DNA of 64,000 nucleotides from Pseudazoarcus sp963975885 (GCA_963975885.1 CAXBIS010000014.1:30417-94416); one strand, 5' to 3'. Shown: positions 1 through 9,172, counted from the first letter of the stretch. Made by a program: numbers and translations. The notes: a model not told the origin generated them from the sequence alone.

Positions 1-1630
1 GGTGTGGGTCGCCAACTACGTGCTGATGGGCTACGGCGAAGGCGCCGTGATGGCCGTTCCGGCGCACGACGAGCGCGACTTTGCCTTCGCGCACAAGTAC
101 GCGTTGCCCATCAAGATGGTCGTCGGATCGGACAGGTATTCGGACGTTGCAGCCCCCTGGCAGGACACCTACGCCGAACACGGCACGCTGGTGCATTCCG
201 GCAAGTATGACGGGCTCGATTTCCAGGGCGCGGTCGACGCGATCGCCGCCGATCTCGAAGCCAAGGGCCTCGGCAACAAGCGCGTGCAGTACCGATTGCG
301 CGACTGGGGCATCTCGCGTCAGCGCTACTGGGGCTGCCCGATTCCGATGATCCGCTGCGAATCCTGCGGTGACGTGCCGGTTCCGGACGAAGACCTCCCG
401 GTGGTGCTGCCGGAGAACGTCGAGATCACCGGCCGCGGCTCGCCGTTGGCCAAGATGCCGGAATTCTACGAGTGCGCCTGCCCGTCCTGCGGCAAGCCCG
501 CACGACGCGAGACGGACACGCTCGACACCTTCGTCGAGTCGTCCTGGTACTTCCTGCGCTACGCCTGCCCGGATGCCAACGCCATGGTGGACGAGCGCGC
601 GAACTACTGGGCGCCGGTCGACCAATACATCGGCGGCATCGAGCACGCCATCCTGCACCTGCTGTATTCGCGCTTCTTCACCCGCGCGATGCGAGACTGC
701 GGGCTGGTGAATGTGTCCGAGCCCTTCACGCGATTGCTCACGCAGGGCATGGTGGTGGCCGACACCTACTACCGGGAAGACGCCGCGGGCCGCAAGCAGT
801 GGTTCAACCCGGCCGATGTCGCCGTCGAGCGTGACGACAAGGGCCGCGTCACCGCCGCCCGCGCGGCCGACGGCGATGCCGTGGTGGTCGGCGGCACCGA
901 GAAGATGTCGAAGTCGAAGAACAACGGCGTCGACCCGCAGGCGCTGATCGACCGCTACGGCGCCGACACCGCACGTTTCTTCATCATCTTTGCCGCGCCG
1001 CCCGATCAGCAGCTTGAATGGTCGGATTCGGGCGTCGAGGGCGCCTTCCGCTTCCTGCGCAGGGTGTGGAATTTCGGTTACGCCTACGCCGCGCAATACC
1101 GCACGCATCGCTCCGCCAAGGCGATCGAGGTTTCCGGCGCGCTGGCCGACATACGTCGCGAGATTCACCTGAACCTGAAGCAGGCCAATTTCGACTTCGG
1201 CAAGCATCAGTTCAACACCGTCGCGTCCGCCACGATGAAGATGCTCAACGCGCTGGAGAAGGCCCCGCAGAATGATGTCTCCGCGCACGCCGCCGTTGCG
1301 GCCGAGGGCTTGTCCATCCTGCTGCGCGTGCTCGCGCCCATCACACCGCATCTGGCGCATGCGCTGTGGTCCGAATGCGGCTTCGAGGGCAGGGTGATCG
1401 ACGCGCCATGGCCTGAGCCGGACGAGAGCGCCCTGGTACAGGACGAGGTCGAACTCGTGGTGCAGGTCAACGGCAAGCTGCGTGGCAGCATCACGGTCGC
1501 AGCCGATGCGGACAACGCGAGCATCGAGGCGACCGCGCTGGCCTCGGAGGGCGCACGCAGGTTCATGGACGGCAAGCCGCCGCGCAAGGTCATCGTCGTC
1601 AAGGGTCGTCTGGTCAATATCGTCGTCTGA
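1..1630 (+). CDS. leuS: Leucyl-tRNA synthetase (C-terminal part, truncated by window edge)
   Basis: This is the C-terminal ~540 residues of the class Ia enzyme that charges tRNA-Leu. The frame is open from base 2 and the GTG there is an internal valine, not a start. The visible part begins in the CP1 editing domain, where GYGEGAVMAVPAHDERD contains the editing-site Asp. It continues through the catalytic domain with KMSKS at visible residues 301-305, the anticodon-binding helices, and a C-terminal domain containing VVQVNGKLRG. The family is normally about 860-870 residues, so roughly 320 are missing to the left. It is followed after 10 nt by lptE and then holA, the usual order in beta- and gammaproteobacteria. 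Confidence 0.97.
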   Translation, partial: VWVANYVLMGYGEGAVMAVPAHDERDFAFAHKYALPIKMVVGSDRYSDVAAPWQDTYAEHGTLVHSGKYDGLDFQGAVDAIAADLEAKGLGNKRVQYRLRDWGISRQRYWGCPIPMIRCESCGDVPVPDEDLPVVLPENVEITGRGSPLAKMPEFYECACPSCGKPARRETDTLDTFVESSWYFLRYACPDANAMVDERANYWAPVDQYIGGIEHAILHLLYSRFFTRAMRDCGLVNVSEPFTRLLTQGMVVADTYYREDAAGRKQWFNPADVAVERDDKGRVTAARAADGDAVVVGGTEKMSKSKNNGVDPQALIDRYGADTARFFIIFAAPPDQQLEWSDSGVEGAFRFLRRVWNFGYAYAAQYRTHRSAKAIEVSGALADIRREIHLNLKQANFDFGKHQFNTVASATMKMLNALEKAPQNDVSAHAAVAAEGLSILLRVLAPITPHLAHALWSECGFEGRVIDAPWPEPDESALVQDEVELVVQVNGKLRGSITVAADADNASIEATALASEGARRFMDGKPPRKVIVVKGRLVNIVV

Positions 1631-1640
1631 GGAAACCACC

Positions 1641-2144
1641 ATGCCCGCTCGAAATCGCCGCCGCTTTCTCCTCGCCGCGCTCGCCGCGCCGGCCCTTGCA
1701 TCGGGCTGCGGCTTTCGCCTGCGCGGTCCTCAGAAGATGGCGTTCGAGACCGTCCATGTCGGCGGCGTCGCCCCGTATTCGCGTTTCGCGGCTGACCTGA
1801 GGCGCGAGATCGAGGCCGCCGGCACCACGCGTGTGGTATCGACGCCGGAGGACGCCGAAGTGCGGCTGGATATCCTCAGCAACGAGCGCGACCGCGAGAT
1901 CCTGTCGATCGCCGGTGATGGCTCGGTGCGCGAGTACCAGATCGATCGCATCCTGGTCTATCGCATCCGCGACCAGGCCGGCAACGAACTGGTGCCGCCC
2001 TCGCGGCTGCAGACGCGGCGCGAGTACGACTTCGACGACGCCCAGATCATCGCCAAGCAGCGCGAGGAAGCACTGCTGTTCGAGGACATGGAGCGCGACC
2101 TGATGCGGCAGCTGGTGCGTCGGCTCGCAGCCGTGCGCCCGTGA
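1641..2144 (+). CDS. lptE: LPS-assembly lipoprotein LptE
   Basis: This 167-residue outer-membrane lipoprotein plugs the LptD barrel and helps insert lipopolysaccharide into the outer leaflet. The ATG lies 10 nt after the leuS stop. The N-terminus is basic (RNRRRFLLAAL), followed by a hydrophobic stretch and a lipobox LASGC with the acylated Cys at residue 23. The GCGFRLRG sequence right after the lipobox is the family hallmark. The RRRFLLAA segment also resembles a Tat signal, which is noted but not proven. The stop overlaps the holA GTG by 4 nt, suggesting translational coupling. Position, length and lipobox make the call firm. Confidence 0.93.
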   Translation: MPARNRRRFLLAALAAPALASGCGFRLRGPQKMAFETVHVGGVAPYSRFAADLRREIEAAGTTRVVSTPEDAEVRLDILSNERDREILSIAGDGSVREYQIDRILVYRIRDQAGNELVPPSRLQTRREYDFDDAQIIAKQREEALLFEDMERDLMRQLVRRLAAVRP

Positions 2145-3148
2145 AGCTCGAGCCTGACCAGCTTGCTGCCCAGCTCGAACGCCCGCTTGCCCCGCTGTAT
2201 GTGCTGTTCGGCGACGAGCCACTGCTGGTCCTCGAGGCGGCCGACGCAATTCGCGCCGCTGCGCGCAAACAGGGCTTTGACGAGCGCGAGACGCTGGTCG
2301 TCGGCCAGGGTTTTCGCTGGGATCAGCTCACGCTCGCAGCCGGAAACCTGTCGCTGTTCGGCGGGCGCAAGCTCATCGACCTCCGCATTCCCACGGGAAA
2401 GCCGGGGCGCGATGGCGGCGACGCGTTGCAACGCTATATCGCGACGATCGACGGCGCGACGCTCACGCTGGTGACCCTCCCCGATCTCGACTGGGCCACT
2501 CGCAAGACCGCGTGGTTCAAGGCGCTCGAGGGCGCCGGCGTGGTACTCGAACTCAACGCGCCCGAACGCGAGCGCCTGCCGGCCTGGATCGCTGCGCGCC
2601 TTGCCCGCCAGGATCAGAAGGCGTCGCGCGAAGCGCTGGACTTCATCGCCGATCATGTCGAGGGCAACCTGCTTGCCGCCCACCAGGAGATCCTCAAGCT
2701 CGGCCTGCTGCATCCGCCGGGTGAACTTACGCTGGAAGATGTGCGCGCGGCCGTGCTGTCCGTCGCCCGCTACGATCTGGACGCGCTGCGCGAGGCCTTG
2801 CTCGAGGGTGATCCGGCGCGCTGCGTGCGGCTGCTCGAAGGCCTGCGTGCCGAAGGTGCCGCCCCGCCGCTGGTGCTGTGGGCGCTGGCCACCGAGATCC
2901 GCACACTCGCGACGCTCGCCGCCGCACGCGACGCCGGCCAACCGCTGGCTGCAACGATGAAGGCCGAACGCGTGTTCGATGAGCGCCGCCGCGCGGCACT
3001 TTCGCGCGCCGTGCCGCGTGTGCGCACGCCGCAGTTGCGCACCGCGCTGCTCGCCGCCGCGCGCATCGACCGCATTGCCAAGGGCGTGGCCGACGGCGAC
3101 GTCTGGGACGAATTCCTGCAACTCACGCTGCGGCTTGCGCGCCAATGA
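2141..3148 (+). CDS. holA: DNA polymerase III delta subunit
   Basis: This 335-residue clamp-loader subunit opens the beta clamp during loading on DNA. The GTG start overlaps the lptE stop (GTGA), and the N-terminal sequence (PLYVLFGDEPLLVLEA) is the typical start of the family. The protein shows the delta architecture of an AAA-like N-terminal domain without a Walker A lysine, a small middle domain, and a helical collar near the end (VWDEFLQLTLRLA). It completes the leuS-lptE-holA transcription unit. Length and context match the family. Confidence 0.95.
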   Translation: MKLEPDQLAAQLERPLAPLYVLFGDEPLLVLEAADAIRAAARKQGFDERETLVVGQGFRWDQLTLAAGNLSLFGGRKLIDLRIPTGKPGRDGGDALQRYIATIDGATLTLVTLPDLDWATRKTAWFKALEGAGVVLELNAPERERLPAWIAARLARQDQKASREALDFIADHVEGNLLAAHQEILKLGLLHPPGELTLEDVRAAVLSVARYDLDALREALLEGDPARCVRLLEGLRAEGAAPPLVLWALATEIRTLATLAAARDAGQPLAATMKAERVFDERRRAALSRAVPRVRTPQLRTALLAAARIDRIAKGVADGDVWDEFLQLTLRLARQ

Positions 3149-3205
3149 GGCGCAACACCCGCGCGATCTGCTACTGTCTGTGAACCTGAAAAAACCCGCC
3201 AGATC

Positions 3206-4483
3206 ATGAACATCGCCGAATACATGCAGGGCCTGGGTCGCAGCGCCCGCGCCGCCTCCCGCCTGGTCGCCGCAGCCTCGTCCGGGGCCAAGAACGCCGC
3301 GCTCACCGCCATGGCCGCGGCCATCCGCGAGCGCCGCGAAACCCTGATCGAGGCCAACGCGAAGGATCTGGACGCCGCGCGCACGGCCGGGCTGGATGCC
3401 GCGATGATCGACCGCCTGAGGCTGACCGACAAGGGCGTCGAGGCCATGGCCGCCGGTGTCGAACAGGTCGCCGCCCTGCCCGATCCGGTGGGCGAGATCA
3501 CCGACGTGCGCCGCCGCCCCTCGGGCATCGAGGTCGGCCGCATGCGCGTGCCGCTGGGCGTGATCGGCATCATTTACGAATCCCGCCCCAATGTCACCGC
3601 GGACGCCGCGGCGCTGTGTCTCAAATCCGGCAACGCGGCGATCCTGCGCGGCGGCAAGGAGGCCTTGCACAGCAACCAGGCGATCGCCGCCTGCGTGCGC
3701 GCCGGGCTGACTGCCGCCGGCCTGCCGGAGACGGCCGTGCAGGTAGTCGACACCACCGACCGCGAGGCCGTCGGAGCGCTCATCACCATGCCCGAGTTCG
3801 TCGACGTCATCGTGCCGCGCGGCGGCAAGGGCCTGATCGAGCGCATCTCGAGGGACGCGCGCGTGCCGGTGATCAAGCATCTGGACGGCAACTGCCACGT
3901 CTACATCGACGACGCGGCGGACCCGGCCAAGGTCGTGCCCATCGTAGAGAACGCCAAGACGCAACGCTACGGCACCTGCAACACCGCCGAGACGCTGCTG
4001 GTGGCGCGCGACGTGGCAAACCGCTTTCTGCCCGAGATCGGCCGCATGCTCGCCGGCCACGGCGTCGAGATGCGCTGCTGCGCCGAATCGCTGGCGGTGC
4101 TCAGGGACGCCGGCATCGATGCGTCCCTGCTCAAGGAGGCGCAGGCATCGGACTGGGACGAGGAATACCTCGCGCCCATCCTCGCCGTGAAAGTGGTCGC
4201 CGGAATCGATGAGGCGATCAAACACATCAACACCCACAGTTCCGGCCACACCGAGGCCATCGTCAGCGAAAACCACACCCGCGCGATGCGCTTCTTGCGC
4301 GAGGTCGATTCGGCTTCGGTCATGATCAACGCCTCGACGCGCTTCGCCGACGGCTTCGAGTTCGGCCTGGGCGCGGAGATCGGCATCTCGACCGACAAGA
4401 TCCACGCGCGCGGCCCGGTCGGCCTCGAAGGGCTGACCAGCCAGAAATGGATCGTATTCGGCAACGGCGAGATTCGCCGCTGA
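3206..4483 (+). CDS. proA: Gamma-glutamyl phosphate reductase
   Basis: This 425-residue enzyme makes glutamate 5-semialdehyde from gamma-glutamyl phosphate with NADPH in proline synthesis. It has the aldehyde-dehydrogenase-type fold. The catalytic Cys is residue 258 in RYGTCNTAETLL. The substrate-binding signature IVPRGGKGLIERI lies about 50 residues before it, and FGLGAEIGISTDKIHARGP is near the C-terminus. The length is normal (about 420). The partner kinase proB is not adjacent. It is followed after 12 nt by an alkyltransferase gene, probably on the same transcript. Confidence 0.97.
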   Translation: MNIAEYMQGLGRSARAASRLVAAASSGAKNAALTAMAAAIRERRETLIEANAKDLDAARTAGLDAAMIDRLRLTDKGVEAMAAGVEQVAALPDPVGEITDVRRRPSGIEVGRMRVPLGVIGIIYESRPNVTADAAALCLKSGNAAILRGGKEALHSNQAIAACVRAGLTAAGLPETAVQVVDTTDREAVGALITMPEFVDVIVPRGGKGLIERISRDARVPVIKHLDGNCHVYIDDAADPAKVVPIVENAKTQRYGTCNTAETLLVARDVANRFLPEIGRMLAGHGVEMRCCAESLAVLRDAGIDASLLKEAQASDWDEEYLAPILAVKVVAGIDEAIKHINTHSSGHTEAIVSENHTRAMRFLREVDSASVMINASTRFADGFEFGLGAEIGISTDKIHARGPVGLEGLTSQKWIVFGNGEIRR

Positions 4484-4495
4484 ACGGGAAGTGCC

Positions 4496-4978
4496 ATGCG
4501 CGCCACCACCTTGCCGCACTGCGCCGCCATCGTCCGCCTGCCCTTCGGTCCGATGGGTGTGGTCTGCAGCGACGAGGTGATCACGGAACTGGTGTTCCTG
4601 CCGCCCGACACGGCCGAAGTCGCGCCACGCGGGCCGCTCGCCGAATGCGCTGCACGCGCACTCACCCGCTGGATCGACGATCCGCACGCCCCGCACGAAC
4701 TGCCGCTGGCCACGCGCGGAACGGCGTTCCAGCGCCGGGTCTGGCAAGCCATTTCGGCCATTGAACACGGCCACACGCGCTGCTATGGCGAGCTTGCGCA
4801 GGCGCTGGGCAGCGCCGCGCGCGCGGTCGGCGGCGCCTGCCGCGCCAATCCGTTTCCGCTGCTCACCCCCTGCCATCGCGTCATCGCTCGCCACGGACTG
4901 GGCGGCTTCGCCGGCGACACCGACGGCCACCGGATTCACGTAAAGCAATGGCTGCTCGCCCACGAACAAGACCGCTGA
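4496..4978 (+). CDS. ogt: Methylated-DNA--protein-cysteine methyltransferase (Ogt type)
   Basis: This 160-residue suicide DNA-repair protein removes O6-alkyl groups from guanine onto its own cysteine. The acceptor Cys is residue 126 in the signature PCHRV, preceded by the Asn-containing ANPFP motif and the DNA-binding helix around GTAFQRRVWQAI. The N-terminal domain is short, as in Ogt rather than full Ada, and there is no AraC-type domain. The gene runs 31 nt into xerD in another frame. The family call is certain; ogt rather than another MGMT subtype is likely. Confidence 0.9.
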   Translation: MRATTLPHCAAIVRLPFGPMGVVCSDEVITELVFLPPDTAEVAPRGPLAECAARALTRWIDDPHAPHELPLATRGTAFQRRVWQAISAIEHGHTRCYGELAQALGSAARAVGGACRANPFPLLTPCHRVIARHGLGGFAGDTDGHRIHVKQWLLAHEQDR

Positions 4979-5892
4979 GCGCCACCGAAGCCGCGCTGCC
5001 GGCCGACACGCTGGCCGCACTCGACGCCTTTGGCGACTTCCTGTGGCTTGAACACGGGCTTGCGCGCAACACCATCGCCGCGTATCGCAGCGATCTGGCG
5101 CTGTTCGCTGTCTGGCTCGCTGCGCGCGGCGCCCCGCTGCAGGCCGCTGACGAATCCGATCTCGCGGCCTACCTGGCCGAGTTCAGCCGTCACGCCAAAC
5201 CCGCCAGCCAGCGTCGTCTGCTTTCGGCGTGGCGTCGCTTCTATCGGCATGTGCTCGATCGCGGCGTCATCACACGCGACCCGACCCTGCGCATCGCCCC
5301 GCCGATGCAACCCAACCGTTTCCCCAAGTCACTTACCGAGGCCGAGGTCGAGTGCCTGCTCGACGCACCCGACACCGACACGCCGCTCGGCCTGCGCGAC
5401 CGCACGATGCTCGAGGTGCTCTATGCGACCGGCCTGCGCGTGACGGAACTGGTCGGACTCGCGCCCTTTTCACTGGGAATGCGCGAAGGGCTGGTGAAGG
5501 TCGTCGGCAAAGGCGACAAGGAACGCCTCGTGCCGCTGGGCGAGACCGCCGTCGACTGGCTGGAACGCTACCTGCGCGACGCGCGTCCGGTCATTCTCGC
5601 CGGGCGCAATGCTCCCCACGTCTTTGTCACGCGCCTGGGCGCGGGCATGACGCGCCAGATGTTCTGGCGCATCCTAAAGCGTCATGCGCTCCACGCCGGC
5701 ATTGCGTCCGAGCGGCTCTCGCCACACGTGTTGCGCCACGCCTTCGCCACCCATCTGATCAATCATGGCGCCGATCTGCGCGTGGTGCAGATGCTGCTCG
5801 GACACGCCGACATTTCGACCACGCAGATCTATACCCATGTCGCGCGCGAACGCCTCAAGGCACTGCATCGCGAACATCATCCGCGCGCCTGA
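4948..5892 (+). CDS. xerD: Tyrosine recombinase XerD
   Basis: This 314-residue site-specific recombinase resolves chromosome dimers at dif together with XerC. It has an N-terminal SAM-like core-binding domain (about residues 20-110) and a C-terminal catalytic domain. Visible catalytic residues are R164 in TGLRVTEL, the Lys in VGKGDKERLVPLG, H260 and R263 in HVLRHAFATH, H286 in LLGHADIS, and the nucleophile Y295 in TQIYTHV. Being full-length and in a housekeeping context, it is the core Xer protein rather than a mobile-element integrase. The start overlaps the ogt end by 31 nt, and no later in-frame ATG gives a better N-terminus. Confidence 0.92.
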   Translation: MAARPRTRPLSATEAALPADTLAALDAFGDFLWLEHGLARNTIAAYRSDLALFAVWLAARGAPLQAADESDLAAYLAEFSRHAKPASQRRLLSAWRRFYRHVLDRGVITRDPTLRIAPPMQPNRFPKSLTEAEVECLLDAPDTDTPLGLRDRTMLEVLYATGLRVTELVGLAPFSLGMREGLVKVVGKGDKERLVPLGETAVDWLERYLRDARPVILAGRNAPHVFVTRLGAGMTRQMFWRILKRHALHAGIASERLSPHVLRHAFATHLINHGADLRVVQMLLGHADISTTQIYTHVARERLKALHREHHPRA

Positions 5893-5964
5893 AGGCCGGG
5901 CCGCGAAACCCTTCGGCCGGCCACGACCATTCATCACCCGACGTTTGAAAATGCAGAGCATCCC

Positions 5965-6462
5965 ATGTCGAAGATCGAACGCAATGCCCCGGAGACGCCG
6001 GCGACCAAATGGCTTCGCCAGCACGACGTTCCATTCTCTACCCACCTTTACGAATACGAGGAACACGGCGGAACCGCCGTTTCCGCGCGCGAGCTCAATC
6101 TTCCCGAACATGCGATCGTCAAGACGCTCGTCATGCAGGACGAGAACGCCCGCCCGCTGATCGTGTTGATGCACGGAGACTGCGAGGTCTCGACGCGCGA
6201 ACTTGCGCGTCAGAGCGACAGAAAGCGCATCGAGATCTGCCCGCCGGATCAGGCCAACCGCCACTCCGGATATCTGGTCGGGGGCACTTCGCCATTCGCG
6301 ACGAAAAAGCCGATGCCGGTATTCATGGAAAAGACCATCGCCGATCTTCCACTGGTCTACATCAACGGGGGGCGGCGCGGATTCCTGGTCGGAATCCATC
6401 CACACGACCTGATCCGTCTATTGCATCCGGAAATGGTTTGCGCGGGCCGTAAAAACGAATGA
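5965..6462 (+). CDS. ybaK: YbaK/EbsC family aminoacyl-tRNA deacylase
   Basis: This 165-residue protein of the YbaK family hydrolyses mischarged tRNAs, most often Cys-tRNA(Pro), in trans. The sequence shows the family Lys in IVKTLVMQDE, the GGTSPFATKKPMPVF segment and the GGRRGFLVGI loop that shape the active site. The ATG at 5965 is the first good start after the xerD stop and gives the expected length. The exact substrate (Cys-tRNA-Pro rather than other mischarged tRNAs) is inferred from family membership only. Confidence 0.88.
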   Translation: MSKIERNAPETPATKWLRQHDVPFSTHLYEYEEHGGTAVSARELNLPEHAIVKTLVMQDENARPLIVLMHGDCEVSTRELARQSDRKRIEICPPDQANRHSGYLVGGTSPFATKKPMPVFMEKTIADLPLVYINGGRRGFLVGIHPHDLIRLLHPEMVCAGRKNE

Positions 6463-6555
6463 GCTTCATTTTTCCATTCGATGATGTCAGAATCTGCGCC
6501 GAGTGGAACGCTTGGGCGCGAAGCTCTTCGTGCATTCAACCGAAAAGGATAGACC

Positions 6556-6918
6556 ATGGAATTGTCCGCACTGTCGGTACAGGAACTGAAAAGACTCCAC
6601 AGCCGGATCGATACCGAACTGAAGAAGCGCAACGATTCGGCCAAGCGCGATCTGATCAAGAAATTCAAGAAGCTCGCCGACGAGCAAGGCGTGCAACTCG
6701 AGGACGTAATGAAGGCAGCCGGCGCGACCCCTGCGCCGACGCGTCGTCGTCGCACGGCGGGCGCCGCCACGAAGAAAAAGGTCGGCGGCAAACTGCCGAT
6801 CAAATACCGCAATCCGGCGGATCCTTCACAGGGATGGAGCGGACACGGCCGTCGCCCGCAATGGGTGCTGGACTGGCTGGCTCAGGGAAAGTCGCTCGAC
6901 CAGCTCGGCAAGGCCTGA
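6556..6918 (+). CDS. H-NS family nucleoid-associated histone-like protein
   Basis: This 120-residue DNA-binding protein probably silences AT-rich and foreign DNA. The N-terminal half (about residues 1-55) is a charged coiled coil for oligomerisation. A basic, Ala/Arg/Lys-rich linker follows (about 58-80). The C-terminal domain carries the family signature YRNPADPSQGWSGHGRRPQWV, whose last part binds the AT minor groove. This compact form is typical of Betaproteobacteria. A strong hairpin follows directly downstream. The AT-richer ends of the tRNA-Ile element in this window would be natural targets, but that is inference. Confidence 0.9.
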   Translation: MELSALSVQELKRLHSRIDTELKKRNDSAKRDLIKKFKKLADEQGVQLEDVMKAAGATPAPTRRRRTAGAATKKKVGGKLPIKYRNPADPSQGWSGHGRRPQWVLDWLAQGKSLDQLGKA

Positions 6919-6933
6919 AACATCGTCTGACCC

Positions 6934-6964
6934 GGGCATTTCGCGCGGTCCGCGCGAAATGCCC
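6934..6964. terminator. Bidirectional intrinsic terminator between hns and folB
   Basis: There is a perfect 14-bp inverted repeat (6934-6947 with 6951-6964) and a 3-nt loop. It lies between two convergent genes, 15 nt after the H-NS stop and 5 nt before the folB stop. The flanking sequence is only moderately T-rich, so its strength is uncertain. Confidence 0.75.
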
Positions 6965-6968
6965 GTCT

Positions 6969-7370
6969 TCATTGCGGCAGCGCCCCGCCCGGTTCGCCCT
7001 CGGCTCCGGGACCTTTTCCGCCGTCACGCCCGCGCTGGATGAAGACACCCACCCGGCGTACATCCTTCATCACGCCGATCTTGGCAATGCGGATCTTGAC
7101 CCACGGCGCTCCGAACTCGTCGAACAGCAAATGCACGACGAATTCGCCCAGGGTCTCGATCAGGTTGAAATGCCGATCACGCAGTTCACGTCGAATGCGT
7201 GCGACCACTTCGGCATAATCGATGGTGTCGGCCAGATCGTCATGCTCGGCGGCCGCATCGGGCACGCCGAAGGTCAGGTTCAATTCGACCGTCTGCGGCG
7301 CCGCCTTTTCCCGCGGATAGACGCCGACCCAGGCCTGCACCCGCAATTCTTCGATGAAAATGAAGTCCAT
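6969..7370 (-). CDS. folB: Dihydroneopterin aldolase
   Basis: This 133-residue enzyme of folate synthesis cleaves 7,8-dihydroneopterin to 6-hydroxymethyl-dihydropterin and glycolaldehyde. The N-terminus FIEELRVQAWVGVYPREK is the family signature, with the conserved Glu of the ELR segment. The DTIDYAEVVARI and FNLIETLGEFV segments follow, the latter containing the conserved Glu near the pterin site. The last ~20 residues (Gly/Arg rich) are a non-conserved tail. It is divergent from plsY, a common arrangement in Betaproteobacteria. Confidence 0.93.
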   Translation of the reverse strand: MDFIFIEELRVQAWVGVYPREKAAPQTVELNLTFGVPDAAAEHDDLADTIDYAEVVARIRRELRDRHFNLIETLGEFVVHLLFDEFGAPWVKIRIAKIGVMKDVRRVGVFIQRGRDGGKGPGAEGEPGGALPQ

Positions 7371-7482
7371 GCTCTTTTCCGATTAAAATCGCGCTGACGG
7401 TCCAACGCCATTTCGCGCGAAAATCTCGCCCACGCGTCATGCCCGCGGCGAACAATGCCGCCATTCTGAACCAAATGCCCGG

Positions 7483-8070
7483 ATGAATCTTTTCCTTCTC
7501 GTTCTCGCAGCCTACCTCGTCGGCTCCATTCCCTTCGCGGTCGTCTCCAGCCGCGTGTTCGGCATCGCCGATCCGCGCAGCTACGGCTCGGGCAATCCGG
7601 GCGCGACCAACGTGTTGCGCAGTGGCAGTAAGGCCGCGGCGGCGACCACGCTGATCGGAGACTGCCTCAAGGGCTGGTTCGTCGTCTGGCTGGCCGGCGA
7701 GCTGGGCTTTTCGGCCGGCGCCGCTGCGGTGGCTGGCCTGGCCGCCTTTCTCGGCCACGTCTACAGCATTTTTCTGCGCTTTCGGGGCGGCAAGGGCGTG
7801 GCCACCGCGCTGGGCGTGCTCGCCGGCGTCGACCCGGTGCTCGCCGTGGTTGCGCTCGTGGTGTGGCTGATCGTCGCCGGCACCACGCGCTATTCGTCCG
7901 CGGCTGCGCTCGCCGCTGCGGCCTCGGCGCCGCTGACCGGCTTCGTGATGATCGACGACGCACTGGTCATCGGCGTCCTGATGGCAATGACTGCGGCGCT
8001 GGTCCTGCGCCACCAGGAAAACATCCGTCGACTCAAGAACGGCACCGAAACGCGCATCGGCGAAAAATAA
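7483..8070 (+). CDS. plsY: Glycerol-3-phosphate acyltransferase PlsY
   Basis: This 195-residue integral membrane enzyme transfers the acyl group of acyl phosphate to sn-glycerol-3-phosphate, the first step of phospholipid synthesis. About five hydrophobic segments are visible. The three family motifs are present: GSGNPGATNVLR in the first cytoplasmic loop, GHVYSIFLRFRGGKGVAT in the second, and the LRHQENIRRL segment near the C-terminus. Length is normal. It is divergent from folB and convergent with tsaD. Confidence 0.95.
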   Translation: MNLFLLVLAAYLVGSIPFAVVSSRVFGIADPRSYGSGNPGATNVLRSGSKAAAATTLIGDCLKGWFVVWLAGELGFSAGAAAVAGLAAFLGHVYSIFLRFRGGKGVATALGVLAGVDPVLAVVALVVWLIVAGTTRYSSAAALAAAASAPLTGFVMIDDALVIGVLMAMTAALVLRHQENIRRLKNGTETRIGEK

Positions 8071-8080
8071 TGCGATCGCG

Positions 8081-9103
8081 TCAGGCCGCCGGGCTGCGCA
8101 AGTCGGCCAGCGGCCAGCGCGGCCGCACGCCGATTGCATGCCCCTCGGGGCGCTCGCCCGCCGCAGCGCGCAAGGCGCCAGCAAACGCGATCATCGCGCC
8201 ATTGTCGGTGCACAGCTCCGGCTCCGGGTAATACACACGCCAGCCGCGCCGCCCGGCTGCCTCGTCGAGCCGCCGGCGCAACTCGCGATTGGCACCGACC
8301 CCGCCGGCCACGACAAGCCGCCCCGAACCGCTCGTCTCGAGCGCCTTCAGCGCCTTGGCACACAGCACATCGACGACCGCCTGCTCGAATTCCGCCGCCA
8401 GATCCGCCGTATCGTCCGGGTTCCAGTCAACGGCAGATACGACATGGAGCACGGCCGTCTTGAGACCGCTGAAGCTGAAATCCAGATCACGTGAGCGCAG
8501 CATCGGGCGCGGCAGCGCGAAACGCCCCGGCGTGCCGGTGGCAGCCAGCGCGGCCAGTTGCGGACCACCCGGATAACCCAGCCCGATCAGCTTGGCCGTC
8601 TTGTCGAAGGCTTCGCCGGCAGCATCGTCGAGCGTCTCTCCAAGCAGCGCGTATTCGCCCACTCCGGTCACCTGCATCAACTGGGTGTGCCCACCCGAGA
8701 CGAGCAACGCGACGAACGGGAACTCCGGGGCGTCCGCTGCGAGCAAGGGCGAGAGCAGATGGCCTTCGAGGTGATGAATCGGCAACACCGGCACGCCCAG
8801 TGACAGCCCGAAGGATTCGGCGAAGCTCGCGCCGACCAGCAGCGCGCCGGCCAACCCGGGCCCGGCCGTGTAGGCGATCGCGTCGAGTTCATGTGCAGCG
8901 CAGCCAGCCGCCTCGAGTGTCTGCGCGACGAGCAGTGGCAACAGCCGGATGTGGTCGCGCGAGGCCAGTTCGGGCACCACGCCACCATAGGCCGCGTGCA
9001 GGTCGACCTGGGTGTGCACGCGATGCGCACGCAGCCCCGTGCCGGTGTCGTACACCGCCACGCCGGTCTCGTCGCAGGAGGTTTCGATGCCGAGAACCTT
9101 CAT
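8081..9103 (-). CDS. tsaD: tRNA N6-adenosine threonylcarbamoyltransferase
   Basis: This 340-residue enzyme transfers the threonylcarbamoyl group to A37 of ANN-decoding tRNAs, with TsaB and TsaE. The N-terminus MKVLGIETSCDETG is the family signature. The metal-binding histidines are in IHHLEGHL, and VVAGGVGANRELR with CTDNGAMIA marks the C-terminal ATP-binding lobe. I chose the ATG at 9103; one codon upstream is a TTG that adds nothing conserved. It is divergent from rpsU, the classic arrangement. Confidence 0.96.
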   Translation of the reverse strand: MKVLGIETSCDETGVAVYDTGTGLRAHRVHTQVDLHAAYGGVVPELASRDHIRLLPLLVAQTLEAAGCAAHELDAIAYTAGPGLAGALLVGASFAESFGLSLGVPVLPIHHLEGHLLSPLLAADAPEFPFVALLVSGGHTQLMQVTGVGEYALLGETLDDAAGEAFDKTAKLIGLGYPGGPQLAALAATGTPGRFALPRPMLRSRDLDFSFSGLKTAVLHVVSAVDWNPDDTADLAAEFEQAVVDVLCAKALKALETSGSGRLVVAGGVGANRELRRRLDEAAGRRGWRVYYPEPELCTDNGAMIAFAGALRAAAGERPEGHAIGVRPRWPLADLRSPAA

Positions 9104-9172
9104 CAATGCCGTCCACAGGAAAAGGCGCTGAGTCTAGCGCGACGCGGTCACACGCTCCAGCGACAGATGCGC

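Noticed and set aside
2..4. A GTG start for leuS at the window edge
   Set aside because: The sequence is mid-domain of LeuRS (editing domain), so the gene continues to the left.
1958..5020. A 1020-residue open frame on the minus strand
   Set aside because: It lies antisense to lptE, holA, proA and ogt, has Arg/Gly/Asp-rich shadow composition and no domain. High-GC coding DNA often gives such frames.
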